Below are positions 25,528-34,130 of a stretch of 44,774 nt of DNA, piece after piece. The translations under genes and the position numbers were made by a program. Where the stretch lies: assembly GCA_018780265.1 (NCBI GenBank), contig JADMJV010000012.1, forward strand, positions 262,869 to 307,642, written 5' to 3'. Each line of letters begins with the position of its first letter. The first letter of the stretch is position 1. The notes beneath the pieces were generated by a model. It saw only the letters and a list, made by a program, of their open reading frames with translations, did not search any database and was not told the DNA's origin. The stretch comes from a bacterium. Its GTDB lineage: Bacteria; Vulcanimicrobiota; Xenobia; Xenobiales; JADMJV01.

Positions 25528-26616
25528 ATGTCACAGCAAACCAAAATCACCCTGACTCTATCCCTGATAGCACTGGTTGGCACACTGATCTATCCCCATC
25601 GCAATGCCTTTGCCAGGCCCACTCCCGCACAGTCGAGCGCCCTCTTCGACGGTCGCGTCCTCGACGGCAAAATCAGCCTGCCCGGTCCATCGTTGGCCGA
25701 TACCCCTGCCGTAGAAGAGGAAGTCAAGCGACGGGCCCAGGAACCCTATTTGAAGACGTTTGCCGGCACGACCAAGATCGAACAGGGGGCGAAAGATTTT
25801 GAAGTGCGGGCCGGGCTCCCCGGCTCTTTCACTCGCCCGGGAGCTGCCCAAAAGGCTTTTCTCTATCGATTGGGCCTGAGCAGCGGCCTGGTGATTGTGG
25901 ACAAGGGTGCCGTGGTGGGCCACTACAGTGGCGTCGCCGGGGAATATGCTCACTACACTTACGCCAGTGTGATGGACGTGAATGCCGACGGCCTGTCCGA
26001 CTTCATCCTCTCGCGCAACGTGGAAGACAGCGAAGAAATCGAGGCCTACGTCTTCGAAATGACGCCCCAAGGTCCCCGATTCAGCGGCGCGACGCCGGTT
26101 TTCCGCTCAAGCCAGCGCGAATCGGACGCCTACGTGGCCACGGTCCGTCCCGGGTCGCCCCCACAATACCAGCGAGATTGCTATCATCGGACCGGGGAAG
26201 GCCAGTGGGTCACCCAGGCCACCGCTCAGCGCCCGCTTCTGGAGAACAAACAGCCGGCCGGTTTTGAGCCCAAACTGATCAATCTGACCGCTACTGCTAA
26301 CCCTAACCAGGGCAAGATTCAGGTGGCCCTGGACAAGCTGACGGCCTACGCCGACGTGGGCTCGTCCATCGACTATGCCCACCCCCGCAACCCGGGTCAG
26401 CGCATTGTGGCCGCCGACCCCACCCTACGGCTGATGGAGTTGCTGGACACTCGAGCGGCCGTCTATGCCCACGAGAACGCCACCAAGGAGAAGACCGACC
26501 ACAACAAATCCGGAAAATATGCCCTTTCCCTCCAGGGACTGACCCGACCCGAGCAGATCCGGGCCGCCTACATCAAGCGCACCCGCGACAGCCTGGGCGG
26601 CATGTCTCCCTATTAA
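25528..26616 (+). CDS. secreted protein of unknown function
   Basis: This 362-residue protein has a typical signal peptide (KITLTLSLIALVGTLIYP, cut near AFARP). The mature part has a segment DVNADGLSDFIL, a Ca-binding style loop of the FG-GAP/VCBS kind, near residue 150, and is otherwise Pro- and charge-rich. Late segments (KLINLTATANPNQGKIQVAL) look like beta strands. No enzyme motif is visible. The gene is 74 bases from its divergent neighbour and stands alone. Confidence 0.72.
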   Translation: MSQQTKITLTLSLIALVGTLIYPHRNAFARPTPAQSSALFDGRVLDGKISLPGPSLADTPAVEEEVKRRAQEPYLKTFAGTTKIEQGAKDFEVRAGLPGSFTRPGAAQKAFLYRLGLSSGLVIVDKGAVVGHYSGVAGEYAHYTYASVMDVNADGLSDFILSRNVEDSEEIEAYVFEMTPQGPRFSGATPVFRSSQRESDAYVATVRPGSPPQYQRDCYHRTGEGQWVTQATAQRPLLENKQPAGFEPKLINLTATANPNQGKIQVALDKLTAYADVGSSIDYAHPRNPGQRIVAADPTLRLMELLDTRAAVYAHENATKEKTDHNKSGKYALSLQGLTRPEQIRAAYIKRTRDSLGGMSPY

Positions 26617-26696
26617 GCGGTCCAGGAAATCACCCTGACAGCTTGGAAAGTCCATTCCGCGTCTAGCGACGACATCTTTCGTGGAGGCCCTTTTCT

Positions 26697-27338
26697 GTGA
26701 AGCTCTACTCCCTGCCCCCGTCACCCAACTCCTTCAAGATTGCCGCTCTGGCTCACCATCTGGGGCTTCCCCTGGAAGTTGTCCCTGTGGATATGCTGAA
26801 TGGCCAGCATCAGTCGCCCGAATACCTGGCACTCAATCCCAATGGCCTGATGCCGACCCTTCAAGATGGCGACTTCACCCTCTGGGAGTCCAACGCCATT
26901 CTGATCTACCTGGCCCAAAAAAAACCGGAAAGCGGGCTCTATCCGCAGGACCCGAAAGGCCAGGCCCTGGTTCACCAATGGCTGGACTGGTACCATTGCC
27001 ATTGGGGCACGGCCTTTCGACCCTACCTGGTGGAGCGACTGTTCAAGCCCCAATTCCGTGGCCAGCCCGGCGACGAGCAAGTGGTGGCCCAGGCCGAGGA
27101 GCCCTTTCGGAAGGTGGCCGCGGTGCTCAACTCTCACCTCAGCCAGCGTCCCTACCTGCTGGGTGAGGCCCTGACGGTGGCTGACTTTGCGGTAGCGTCG
27201 GTGATGGTATTTGCCAATGCCGTTCAAGTGCCCCTGGCCGACTACCCGCACATTCGTGCCTACGCCGACAGGGTGCTCAAGCTTCCCGCCTTTGCCCAGG
27301 CCATTCCGCCTATGGGTACCCCGGCGGGAAAAAGCTGA
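26697..27338 (+). CDS. glutathione S-transferase family protein
   Basis: This 213-residue protein has an N-terminal thioredoxin-like half (MKLYSLPPSPNSFKIAALA, then NPNGLMPTLQDGDFTLWES, the cis-Pro and glutathione-binding Glu-Ser) and an all-helical C-terminal half with ALTVADFAVASVMVF, the N-capping motif of GSTs. Likely conjugates glutathione or another thiol, or acts as a peroxidase; substrate unknown. The start is GTG 26697 with GGAGG (26683-26687) upstream. The next gene starts 5 bases after its stop, so they are likely co-transcribed. Confidence 0.9.
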   Translation: MKLYSLPPSPNSFKIAALAHHLGLPLEVVPVDMLNGQHQSPEYLALNPNGLMPTLQDGDFTLWESNAILIYLAQKKPESGLYPQDPKGQALVHQWLDWYHCHWGTAFRPYLVERLFKPQFRGQPGDEQVVAQAEEPFRKVAAVLNSHLSQRPYLLGEALTVADFAVASVMVFANAVQVPLADYPHIRAYADRVLKLPAFAQAIPPMGTPAGKS

Positions 27339-27343
27339 CCCTC

Positions 27344-29080
27344 GTGCGCCATATCCTGCAGCGGCCTGGACCCGGCCAGGCCCAGGCTCTGCTGGATTTT
27401 GAATGGTTGGTGCTGTGCAGCGAGGATTTACCCGTGACGGCCACTCACGCGGGATTCTGGGCACAGCGATTGTTCACAGAGGCCGCTGCGCTCGCCCTTT
27501 ACCGGCAGCGCGAGCCCGGCTACACCGACCAGGTGGCCCGACCAATCACCGGTCATCAGCTTTTTCCGCTGCTGGCAGAGCGCCAGGATTTCGATGCCAT
27601 CTTCATCGACCCTCACGCACAGCCGGAGCGCCCGCCCTTTGGCCCCAACTTCGCCTACGAACTGGCCCAGCATCGTGACCCGCGTCCCGAAGCACAAATC
27701 TTAAAGGCCCGCAGCATCGCGGAAATTCACGAGTTCTGCGATCAGCACGGCCTGGCCGATCGAACCCACCGGCTGGTTTATTGGGAGGAGCAACTGGTGG
27801 CGGAATATGGTCGCTTCCGCTTTCATCCCGTACAGCCGCAGCCCAACCCGCGTGACTTTGGCCCGGGGCCCAGTTCCATTCTGTGTGGCGGCAAGTTACT
27901 CGAGCATCTATCGAGGCTGCTTGACAATCTGAAGTCGGCACGCGCCGAGCGAGCCCTGGCTCCCGAGGCTTTGAGCCTGCTGAACGAGGTGGAGAAACTG
28001 CTCGAACCCGAGCAGGAGAGCTTGCCACGCCACGCCCTGCGCCTGCCGGAAGGGGCGCGCTTCGCCCGCGCTCGCTGGGACATGACGCAACGACACTGGC
28101 TGGCCCAAACACGCGACTTCCTGGAAGCGCTCCTGAAGGAGCCAGGAGCGCCCCTGCTCATCCAGGAACCAACCGCCACCAATCTGGAGGAAGCCCTGCT
28201 CAAGCCTGGCCCAGGTCAGGTATCCTTGCTACTGGATGGCAACTGGTGGGTGCTACGCGGTCGCGACGGCCTGGCCGTGAGCCCCGGCGGACTGGCGCTG
28301 CTCTTCTCTCAAGAACAGCATCTGACGGTGTTCCTGGATCGTCTGGAGGAAGCCCGGCTGATGACTCTTCAGCCCGAGCGGCGCCATCGCGGCGACGGCT
28401 GGTACGCTGTCCCCATCGTCCATTGGAACCCTGTTTTCGAAACCACCTACCCCACCCAGATCAGAGGTCACGAACTGTTTGAGCAGCTATCCCAACCCGC
28501 CGCCTGCTCGGCGATTCGCGTCAACGCAGGGCACAATCATAGTTCGCTGGAGTTTGGCCCGAGCGACGCCGCAGCTCTCCTGCAAGGCGTTGACCCGCGC
28601 CCCGAGGCCCGCATCTTGCAGGCGCGCTCGCTGGCCGAATTGGATATGTTTTTTAGCCAGCAAGGCCTGCACGAAATCTCTCAGCGCAAGGTCTGCCTGG
28701 CGGGACAGGAACTCAGCCAGTACACGGGACGAGGAGCCCTGCGCGATAAGCGATTTTACTTCCACCCGGTCCAACTGCGGGGTGGGTCCGGTGAACTGGC
28801 ACCGGGGAGAACCATGTTGCTCTGCGCGGGGCGGCTGGCCGACCTGGTCAGCCGGGTGCTGGCGGTCCTGGAAGGCCTTCCCGTCGAGATGCTCGCCGAA
28901 CGATGCGATTGGGCGGCCGAACTGGTAAAGCTGATCGACCCCGAAACCGACCGCATCCCCGACACCGAATTGCGCGACCCCTATGGCCGCAATCAGGTGG
29001 CCGAAAATCCCTTTCTTTTGCAAGGTGCCTGGCTGCGCGAAGCCCTGCAAACCCTGCGCATTGCGGCCTTAACCTCGTAA
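27344..29080 (+). CDS. protein with two copies of an SseB-like domain
   Basis: This 578-residue cytoplasmic protein shows a clear internal repeat. Copy 1 covers about residues 10-205 and copy 2 about 290-500. Matching pieces are GPGQAQALLDFEWLVL / GPGQVSLLLDGNWWVL, ITGHQLFPLL / IRGHELFEQL, DPRPEAQILKARSIAE / DPRPEARILQARSLAE, and FRFHPVQ / FYFHPVQ. The pattern (G-x-E-L-F, Asn-Pro-like turn, DPRPEA) resembles SseB-type domains; this is a moderate match. The region between copies (about 205-280) is helical. Start GTG 27344 is 5 bases after the GST stop. Function unknown. Confidence 0.72.
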   Translation: MRHILQRPGPGQAQALLDFEWLVLCSEDLPVTATHAGFWAQRLFTEAAALALYRQREPGYTDQVARPITGHQLFPLLAERQDFDAIFIDPHAQPERPPFGPNFAYELAQHRDPRPEAQILKARSIAEIHEFCDQHGLADRTHRLVYWEEQLVAEYGRFRFHPVQPQPNPRDFGPGPSSILCGGKLLEHLSRLLDNLKSARAERALAPEALSLLNEVEKLLEPEQESLPRHALRLPEGARFARARWDMTQRHWLAQTRDFLEALLKEPGAPLLIQEPTATNLEEALLKPGPGQVSLLLDGNWWVLRGRDGLAVSPGGLALLFSQEQHLTVFLDRLEEARLMTLQPERRHRGDGWYAVPIVHWNPVFETTYPTQIRGHELFEQLSQPAACSAIRVNAGHNHSSLEFGPSDAAALLQGVDPRPEARILQARSLAELDMFFSQQGLHEISQRKVCLAGQELSQYTGRGALRDKRFYFHPVQLRGGSGELAPGRTMLLCAGRLADLVSRVLAVLEGLPVEMLAERCDWAAELVKLIDPETDRIPDTELRDPYGRNQVAENPFLLQGAWLREALQTLRIAALTS

Positions 29081-29261
29081 GCCTGGTGGCTATTTGAGGG
29101 CCCTATCGACTCAGAGGTGGGTAAGGGCAAAGGCCCAGTGCCGGCATCGTCACCGGGCTGTGACTTGTGCAAGTTCGAAAGCGGCCCCCGGTGGAGAGAA
29201 CCCTGCCAACAAACCCATGCGCCCTTACCTTCACAGGAATTGAAGTCGCCTGGGCTAACAG

Positions 29262-30407
29262 GTGGGGGTGTATAAATTCCTTGTGTTGGCCTGGGCGCTC
29301 CTCTTCTGGACCTGCTCAAGCTGGGCCGAAATCCCCAAAAATGTCGTGGTGGCCGTCATCGCCGCCGATCAGGAGCAAACCCTGGCCCTGGCCCAAACCG
29401 TCAAACAGGTGCGGGAACGCTACAGCATCAGCAAAGAGCAGTTGCCCATCGCCTACATCGCCTCCCCAAAGCTCTCCTCCAAAGACTATCAGCGCATTGG
29501 ATTTACGCCCCAGTCCCTACCGGTAATCGCCCTGATGAAAATCTCCTCCAGTCAAAACCTGGAAGGAGTATTGGGCAATCCCCCTTACATCTTCCGCAAC
29601 GTCAAGCAGGCCACTCTGGCAAGCCAGGTGCTCCTGTGCCGCTGGTCCGAGCTGGCCGATCGACCCGTCCCCGCTGACCTGCGCAACATCGCCAACATCT
29701 ATCAACCCTATCGCGTGTTTGTGCTCAACACCGCCGAAACCCAGGAACAGGTGCAGGCCACCGCGCTCGAACTCCAGCAGGTAAAGGCCGCCGCCGGCAT
29801 CACCGACAAGGATCTGCCAGTGCTCTCCACCACCTACCACGACGGCCTGCTGGGAGAAGACGAATACACTCGTTTGGGTTTCGTTAGCGACGCCTTCCCC
29901 ATGGTCTGCCTGGTGCAGATGTCGGAAGCCGCCAACCCCAGCAAAATCACCGGCGAGGGCATTTTGCGTTGGAGCTACAACGCAGCCTGGTCAGCCCGCC
30001 AGATCGTTCGCCTGTGGGCCCGTCTGGTAGGCCGCTCTTTTGCCAACCTGCCCGACGACGGCGACAAATTCTCGGTTCTTCAGTCCGGCTGGTTGGGCGG
30101 CCAAAAACTGGCCGGGGGCAAGCCCGCTCTGTTTCGCTGTGAAGTCACCAACTATCGCTATGGCGTAGGCGGCCGCATCTGGCTGCAGATCGCCGGCCGC
30201 ATTGTCAACTCCCAGGGGGTCGAAGTGGCCCCCCTGGCCATCTCCGATTTCAAGCAAGAGGCTTCCGGCGGGCCCGTCCCCACCACCTACACGCTGACCT
30301 CCGAAATTGTCGCCCCCAGCCAACCCGGCAGTTACCATGTAGAGTTGGAAATCCGCGACAAATTGGGAGCCCAAAAAACCCCCCTCCGGTTGGCCTTCGA
30401 AGTCTAA
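29262..30407 (+). CDS. secreted protein with a duplicated N-terminal domain
   Basis: This 381-residue protein has a signal peptide (YKFLVLAWALLFWTCSSWA). Residues 24-95 and about 145-225 repeat one another: AADQEQTLALAQTVKQV / AETQEQVQATALELQQV, then KEQLPIAYI / DKDLPVLST and DYQRIGFTPQSLPVIALM / EYTRLGFVSDAFPMVCLV. The last 110 residues look like a beta sandwich (RCEVTNYRYGVGGRIWLQI, SYHVELEIRDK). No known family is recognised. Start GTG at 29262 or 29268; a G-rich AGGTGGGG overlaps the first. Its stop overlaps the convergent kinase stop within CTAA. The 181-base gap before it holds nothing that I recognise. Confidence 0.72.
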   Translation: MGVYKFLVLAWALLFWTCSSWAEIPKNVVVAVIAADQEQTLALAQTVKQVRERYSISKEQLPIAYIASPKLSSKDYQRIGFTPQSLPVIALMKISSSQNLEGVLGNPPYIFRNVKQATLASQVLLCRWSELADRPVPADLRNIANIYQPYRVFVLNTAETQEQVQATALELQQVKAAAGITDKDLPVLSTTYHDGLLGEDEYTRLGFVSDAFPMVCLVQMSEAANPSKITGEGILRWSYNAAWSARQIVRLWARLVGRSFANLPDDGDKFSVLQSGWLGGQKLAGGKPALFRCEVTNYRYGVGGRIWLQIAGRIVNSQGVEVAPLAISDFKQEASGGPVPTTYTLTSEIVAPSQPGSYHVELEIRDKLGAQKTPLRLAFEV

Positions 30408-32338
30408 AGTGTAGGAAAGGAGGGCGGCGGCGGGGCCGGCGGTGGATAGTAGGCCGGGGGCGGCGGCGGGTAGTATTCGGGCTGACTGGGGGGCGGCGGC
30501 GATGGCTTGGGGGGTGGAGGCAGCGCCGTCAATACATAGTTTTTGGGCAAATTTTGTTCAGGTTCCAGGACAAATGTGTCCGATTTTTCGTGGTAGCCAG
30601 GGTGCGTCAGTTTCAGTTCGATTCTGCCAGGCGGAAGGGCCAGCTTGAGCGGAGTCTTTTGCTCCAACTTCTTCCCGTTTAGCCGCACCACGCTCCCGGC
30701 GGGCTTGGTCACAACCGCCAAGACTCCGTTCAGAGGCTTCAGATCAACCTTGTGTTCGAGGTTGTCTTTGTCTTGAAAAGTAAGGGCCACTTCCTCGGGC
30801 TGGTAGTGTTCTTTGGTAAAAACAAACCGATGCAAGCCCAGTTCGATGGGGAAAGTGACCGGATTCTGGCCCAGCGGCTGGGGCTTTCCGTCATCCATCG
30901 CCAGTTGAACTCCCGGCAGCTGGCAGTGAACGATGAGCGATGCACCCTGAGCCTGCAGCCTAAAAAGCAGTCGGGTGACCCGATCGGGTCGGATGCTCAG
31001 GCGGGCTTGTTGATCGCGGTAGCCGGGCTGCATTCCCCTCACCAGGTATTCCCCGGCGGCCAGGCGCAGCATGTCGCCATTTTTGTGGGGTATAAACCGG
31101 CCCGCCCGGGCTGGGGTAGCCAGGTCCGTCAGGGATACCTGCAACATGGACGGGTCACTTTGAAGGACCAGCGACCCCTGCTGGACAGTCTCCAAAGTGT
31201 TGGGGCCGTAGCGTTGATGCCAGGCGGCCAGCCCGGCCACCGCCAGCAAGGAAGTGAACAAAGTCAGTCGGCCCAGCGACTGAAGTCCCGCCCTCTTGAC
31301 ACCTGGTTGAATCGGCTCCGCCGGCGCCCGTTCTAGATTGGGCTTGGGCCAGGTCTCTGCGGAAGGGCTGGCCGGGGAGGGCGACATCATTGGACGCGGC
31401 AACGGAGACTCCACCGGAATCGTGGCCGCCGGGTCCGGCCAGGATTGGAGTCGTGGGTCGGGTCTGGGAAGCTTGACCACCGGAGCCACGGGAGCGACAG
31501 GACCCAAGGATACCACCGGAACTTTACTGTCGCGGGCCTCAATCAGCAGCTGGGTCATCTCGGCCGCGCTCTGAGGTCGCTTGCTGCAATCTTTAAGCAG
31601 CGCCTGATTGATCGCCCGCGCGACCGCTCTGGGCAGTCGGGGATTTAGCTCGTCTGGACTCTTGGGCACGTTGAAGAGCTGGGCCTTGATCACCTGCGGA
31701 ATGCTGTTGCCCCGAAAAGGGTGCACCCCGGTGACCATTTCGTAGAGAATCAGCCCCACCGCATAAATGTCGGTGGCTGGCGAGACCGGCACTCCATCCA
31801 AAATTTCGGGAGCGATGTATTCGGGAGTGCCCAGGTAATGACCGGTGGTGGTCAGCCGACTGGCATCTTTCATGTGGGCGATGGAAAAATCTGTCAAAAC
31901 CACCCGCCTGGGCTTTTCCACCAAAATATTGGCCGGCTTGATGTCTCGATGAATAATGTCCTTGGCGTGAGCGTGCTGCAAGGCACGCAACAACTGAATC
32001 GCTATGTCTACAGATTCTTTCCAGTCCGGTTCGTAACCGCTATCGAGCATTTCGCGAAGGTTCTGGCCTTCGATGTACTCCATGGCGATGTAGTACTGAT
32101 CGGCCACCTGAGCGGCGTTAAAAACCTGCACAATGTTGGGGTGGCGCAAAGAGGCAGCCATCCTGGCTTCGCGCTGGAAACGAACGATGAAGTCCTTGTC
32201 GTGCGAAGCTTCTGGCAGCAGGATCTTAATCGCTACGTCCCGGTCCAATGCTTGTTGTTTCGCCAGATAGACCGTTCCGAAGGCGCCCTTTCCCAATTCG
32301 CGCAGGAGTTCGTATTTGTCGAACAGACGGGGTAGCAT
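30404..32338 (-). CDS. Ser/Thr protein kinase with membrane anchor and PEGA domain
   Basis: From ATG 32338 this is 644 residues. The kinase domain (about 5-270) has the P-loop ELGKGAFGTVYLAK, Lys in VAIKILLPE, catalytic HRDIKPANIL, TDFSIAHM where most kinases have DFG, and GTPEYIAPEIL. A Pro-rich linker leads to one membrane segment (LFTSLLAVAGLAAW). Outside the membrane are PEGA-like domains (VVTKPAGSVVRLNGKKL, LALPPGRIELKLTHPGY) and a Pro/Tyr-rich tail (YYPPPPPAYY). The enzyme should phosphorylate proteins inside the cell, with an extracellular or periplasmic PEGA sensor. Starts at 32371 and 32428 are possible but would crowd the divergent gene. DFS instead of DFG may affect metal binding. 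Confidence 0.88.
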   Translation of the reverse strand: MLPRLFDKYELLRELGKGAFGTVYLAKQQALDRDVAIKILLPEASHDKDFIVRFQREARMAASLRHPNIVQVFNAAQVADQYYIAMEYIEGQNLREMLDSGYEPDWKESVDIAIQLLRALQHAHAKDIIHRDIKPANILVEKPRRVVLTDFSIAHMKDASRLTTTGHYLGTPEYIAPEILDGVPVSPATDIYAVGLILYEMVTGVHPFRGNSIPQVIKAQLFNVPKSPDELNPRLPRAVARAINQALLKDCSKRPQSAAEMTQLLIEARDSKVPVVSLGPVAPVAPVVKLPRPDPRLQSWPDPAATIPVESPLPRPMMSPSPASPSAETWPKPNLERAPAEPIQPGVKRAGLQSLGRLTLFTSLLAVAGLAAWHQRYGPNTLETVQQGSLVLQSDPSMLQVSLTDLATPARAGRFIPHKNGDMLRLAAGEYLVRGMQPGYRDQQARLSIRPDRVTRLLFRLQAQGASLIVHCQLPGVQLAMDDGKPQPLGQNPVTFPIELGLHRFVFTKEHYQPEEVALTFQDKDNLEHKVDLKPLNGVLAVVTKPAGSVVRLNGKKLEQKTPLKLALPPGRIELKLTHPGYHEKSDTFVLEPEQNLPKNYVLTALPPPPKPSPPPPSQPEYYPPPPPAYYPPPAPPPPSFPTL

Positions 32339-32427
32339 GACCAACGATTCGCCGACTCGGGCCCTGTCCATCTTTTCAGCGGCCGAGCTCGTAACCTTTT
32401 GGCAATACCTTCGCGGTGACGCTCTCA

Positions 32428-32433
32428 TACAAT
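32428..32433 (+). promoter_or_regulatory. possible -10 element before the 32441 gene
   Basis: TACAAT ends 7 bases before ATG 32441 and no Shine-Dalgarno is present, as expected for a leaderless message. I see no convincing -35. Confidence 0.3.
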
Positions 32434-32440
32434 CGCCCCC

Positions 32441-33124
32441 ATGAGCAACGTGACCATCAACATGACCGTCGACCGGCACAGGTCGGGCAATACTCGCGTC
32501 CACGGCAAAGTGGGCAACAACCATCACGACGTTAACGTTTGGAAGGGACCCCAACCTGGCGACGCCTATATCGAAGGCGAACAGAACGGCCAGACCACCA
32601 CTTTGCGCATCAACAGCGCCTTTTCAGAGACCGGCCATGCCGTTTTTGGCCGCCTGGCAGGCGCCGAGTTAAGGGGCAACTGGGAGCAAGATTCCAGCCA
32701 GGGGGACGTCAACCTCAGCCTCAATAAAGCCCGACTGTCCATCGATCAGGACCCCGATTCTGGGGTGACCGAATCCTCAGGTACTCGTGTCCAGAGCACG
32801 TCCACCGTCACCAATGCCGAAAAGGACGAGACCCTGGCCTTGCTGGCCGATGGGCGCCGCATCAACTTCTCGGTAGATCGTCAACCCGATGGGGACTTTG
32901 AAATCCGCGGCAAAAGTGGAGACGGGGTCTTCAAAATGAAGGCTCAGCGGCGGGGCCAGGACGGCGACCTTCGGATTACGGGGACGATCCCTGAAACGCT
33001 GGCTTTTCTACCGGTGGTTTGGGAACTCTACGGAGACGACTCCCTGGAACCGCCCGCCAAACCCTTGTCTATGGGCGCTGCAGCCACGCTAAGTGCCTTC
33101 TACGCCAATCAGTTGAATGGCTGA
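32441..33124 (+). CDS. beta-strand-rich protein of unknown function
   Basis: This 227-residue protein has no signal peptide. It is built from short alternating polar/hydrophobic strands with many Asp, Asn and Gly turns (DVNVWKGPQPGDAYIEG, GDVNLSLNKARLSID, GDLRITGTIPE), suggesting a beta barrel or solenoid. The last 40 residues turn hydrophobic (TLAFLPVVWELYG, ATLSAFYANQL) and may be helical. The start is probably leaderless. It is divergent from the kinase gene and its end overlaps the arsC-like start by 8 bases, so the two are co-expressed. No family is recognised. Confidence 0.68.
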   Translation: MSNVTINMTVDRHRSGNTRVHGKVGNNHHDVNVWKGPQPGDAYIEGEQNGQTTTLRINSAFSETGHAVFGRLAGAELRGNWEQDSSQGDVNLSLNKARLSIDQDPDSGVTESSGTRVQSTSTVTNAEKDETLALLADGRRINFSVDRQPDGDFEIRGKSGDGVFKMKAQRRGQDGDLRITGTIPETLAFLPVVWELYGDDSLEPPAKPLSMGAAATLSAFYANQLNG

Positions 33125-33491
33125 TTCCCAGGCAGCGCCTCACATTCAGATCTACCATAACCCTGGTTGCTCCAAGAGCCGACAATGCATGGCCCTTCTC
33201 CAGCAACTGGGTGACCCGATAGAAACCATCTATTATCTGGAGCATCCCCCGCAACGGAACGAACTGGAGGAACTGCTGCTCAAACTGGGGATGCGCCCGT
33301 CCGCTTTGATACGCCAAGGAGAAGCCATTTACCAGGAGTTGAGCCTGGCGGGTCGGAGCGAGGACGACTTGCTGCAGGCCATGCTCGATCACCCGATCTT
33401 GATCGAGCGACCTGTCGTGGTGGTCGGTCAACGTGCCATCATCGGCCGACCTCCCGAATCGGTCCGGGATTGGCTGTCTCGAGTTAGCTGA
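33117..33491 (+). CDS. arsC: ArsC-family reductase (glutaredoxin-type arsenate reductase)
   Basis: This 124-residue protein has the ArsC fold: the catalytic Cys in YHNPGCSKSRQCMALL, the YYLEHPP strand end, and PVVVVGQRAIIGRPPE where the family places a substrate-binding Arg. Enzymes of this type reduce arsenate using glutathione/glutaredoxin; the similar Spx/YffB branch has other roles. Length is typical. No arsenite pump or ArsR regulator lies nearby, so a true arsenic role is not proven. The ATG overlaps the upstream gene by 8 bases with no separate Shine-Dalgarno. Confidence 0.83.
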   Translation: MADSQAAPHIQIYHNPGCSKSRQCMALLQQLGDPIETIYYLEHPPQRNELEELLLKLGMRPSALIRQGEAIYQELSLAGRSEDDLLQAMLDHPILIERPVVVVGQRAIIGRPPESVRDWLSRVS

Positions 33492-33627
33492 GTCCGCGAT
33501 AGGCGCCCCCCGTTGAAGGACAGAACTCTATCAGGTGCAAGAAAACGAATTCTTCTCCGTCGAGCCCATCCCTCGACGCGTCCCCCTGAAGTGGCGGATA
33601 CCGGCCCTATTGCCCTGTGCGGGAGCT

Positions 33628-33955
33628 TTCCCACGCCGAAAACCGTGGCTGTCCTCCAAAAATACTTCCTCAAAGACCGGACTCAGTTTCTGCAATACAG
33701 CCAGTTAGTACACTCCTGCGAGCAGCGGAAATCCCTAAAGGGCGCCGTTTCGTAGGATCTCCAGGTTTTGGGATATAGACTCGCTTCACGGCGGAACTGC
33801 AGTAGCAGTCCTCCACCACATCGCAGAGCCTTGATGTTGCGGTCCTCGTGAGCCGTCCAGTCTTCGGCGGATTGACCATCTAAACCCGGGGAGTCGCCAT
33901 TAGAGCGAACCTTATGGCTCGCCCGAATCAGATTCCGCAGGCTGCAGACCTTGTC
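33628..33955 (-). pseudogene. remnant of a group II intron reverse transcriptase/maturase
   Basis: Three pieces of one protein are readable in order but in three different frames. Piece 1 (33955 to about 33818): DKVCSLRNLIRASHKV, then SPGLDGQSAEDW. Piece 2 (about 33820-33735): AVKRVYIPKPGDPTKRRPLGIS, in short the family block RVYIPKPG...RRPLGI. Piece 3 (about 33697-33628): LSPVFEEVFLEDSHGFRRGK. These are conserved blocks RT0 to RT2/3 of group II intron enzymes. The catalytic YxDD block and the maturase and endonuclease parts are absent. Two frameshifts and a 3' truncation show it is dead. Confidence 0.78.
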
Positions 33956-34009
33956 GATTACGCTATGCTGGTCGTTGAACCCCGAAGGACCCGCTCGGTG
34001 TCGTCCTTC

Positions 34010-34027
34010 TGTGCGGTTTCCCGCACA
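34010..34027 (-). repeat. 7-bp hairpin with GAAA loop (minus strand)
   Basis: On the minus strand TGTGCGG, loop GAAA, CCGCACA forms a perfect 7-bp hairpin. GAAA-capped stems are typical of structured RNAs such as group II introns (domain V has one). It lies 55 bases from the reverse transcriptase relic, but on the 5' side, where domain V would not be expected. Confidence 0.4.
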
Positions 34028-34073
34028 TACTATGACGGCGCTGACTGCATTCCGGTTCCATCAGGCACCCACA

Positions 34074-34115
34074 CCCTTATTTGCGCAGCCACAGGGAAGG
34101 GACACGAAATAAGGG
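34074..34115. repeat. 9-bp inverted repeat with 24-base loop
   Basis: CCCTTATTT (34074-34082) and AAATAAGGG (34107-34115) are exact reverse complements. It lies just upstream of the membrane protein gene at 34131. It could be a remnant of mobile DNA or an RNA hairpin; no T-run follows. The remaining sequence of the 33492-34130 gap, apart from the RT relic, is not recognised. Confidence 0.4.
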
Positions 34116-34130
34116 CTCGAATCCCTCGCG

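Noticed and set aside
29081..29261. Riboswitch or small RNA in front of the secreted duplicated protein
   Set aside because: The gap has some GC-rich hairpin potential but no class-specific motif that I could name.
33117..33491. Complete arsenic-resistance operon
   Set aside because: Only an ArsC-like gene is present; no ArsR, ArsB or Acr3 neighbour.
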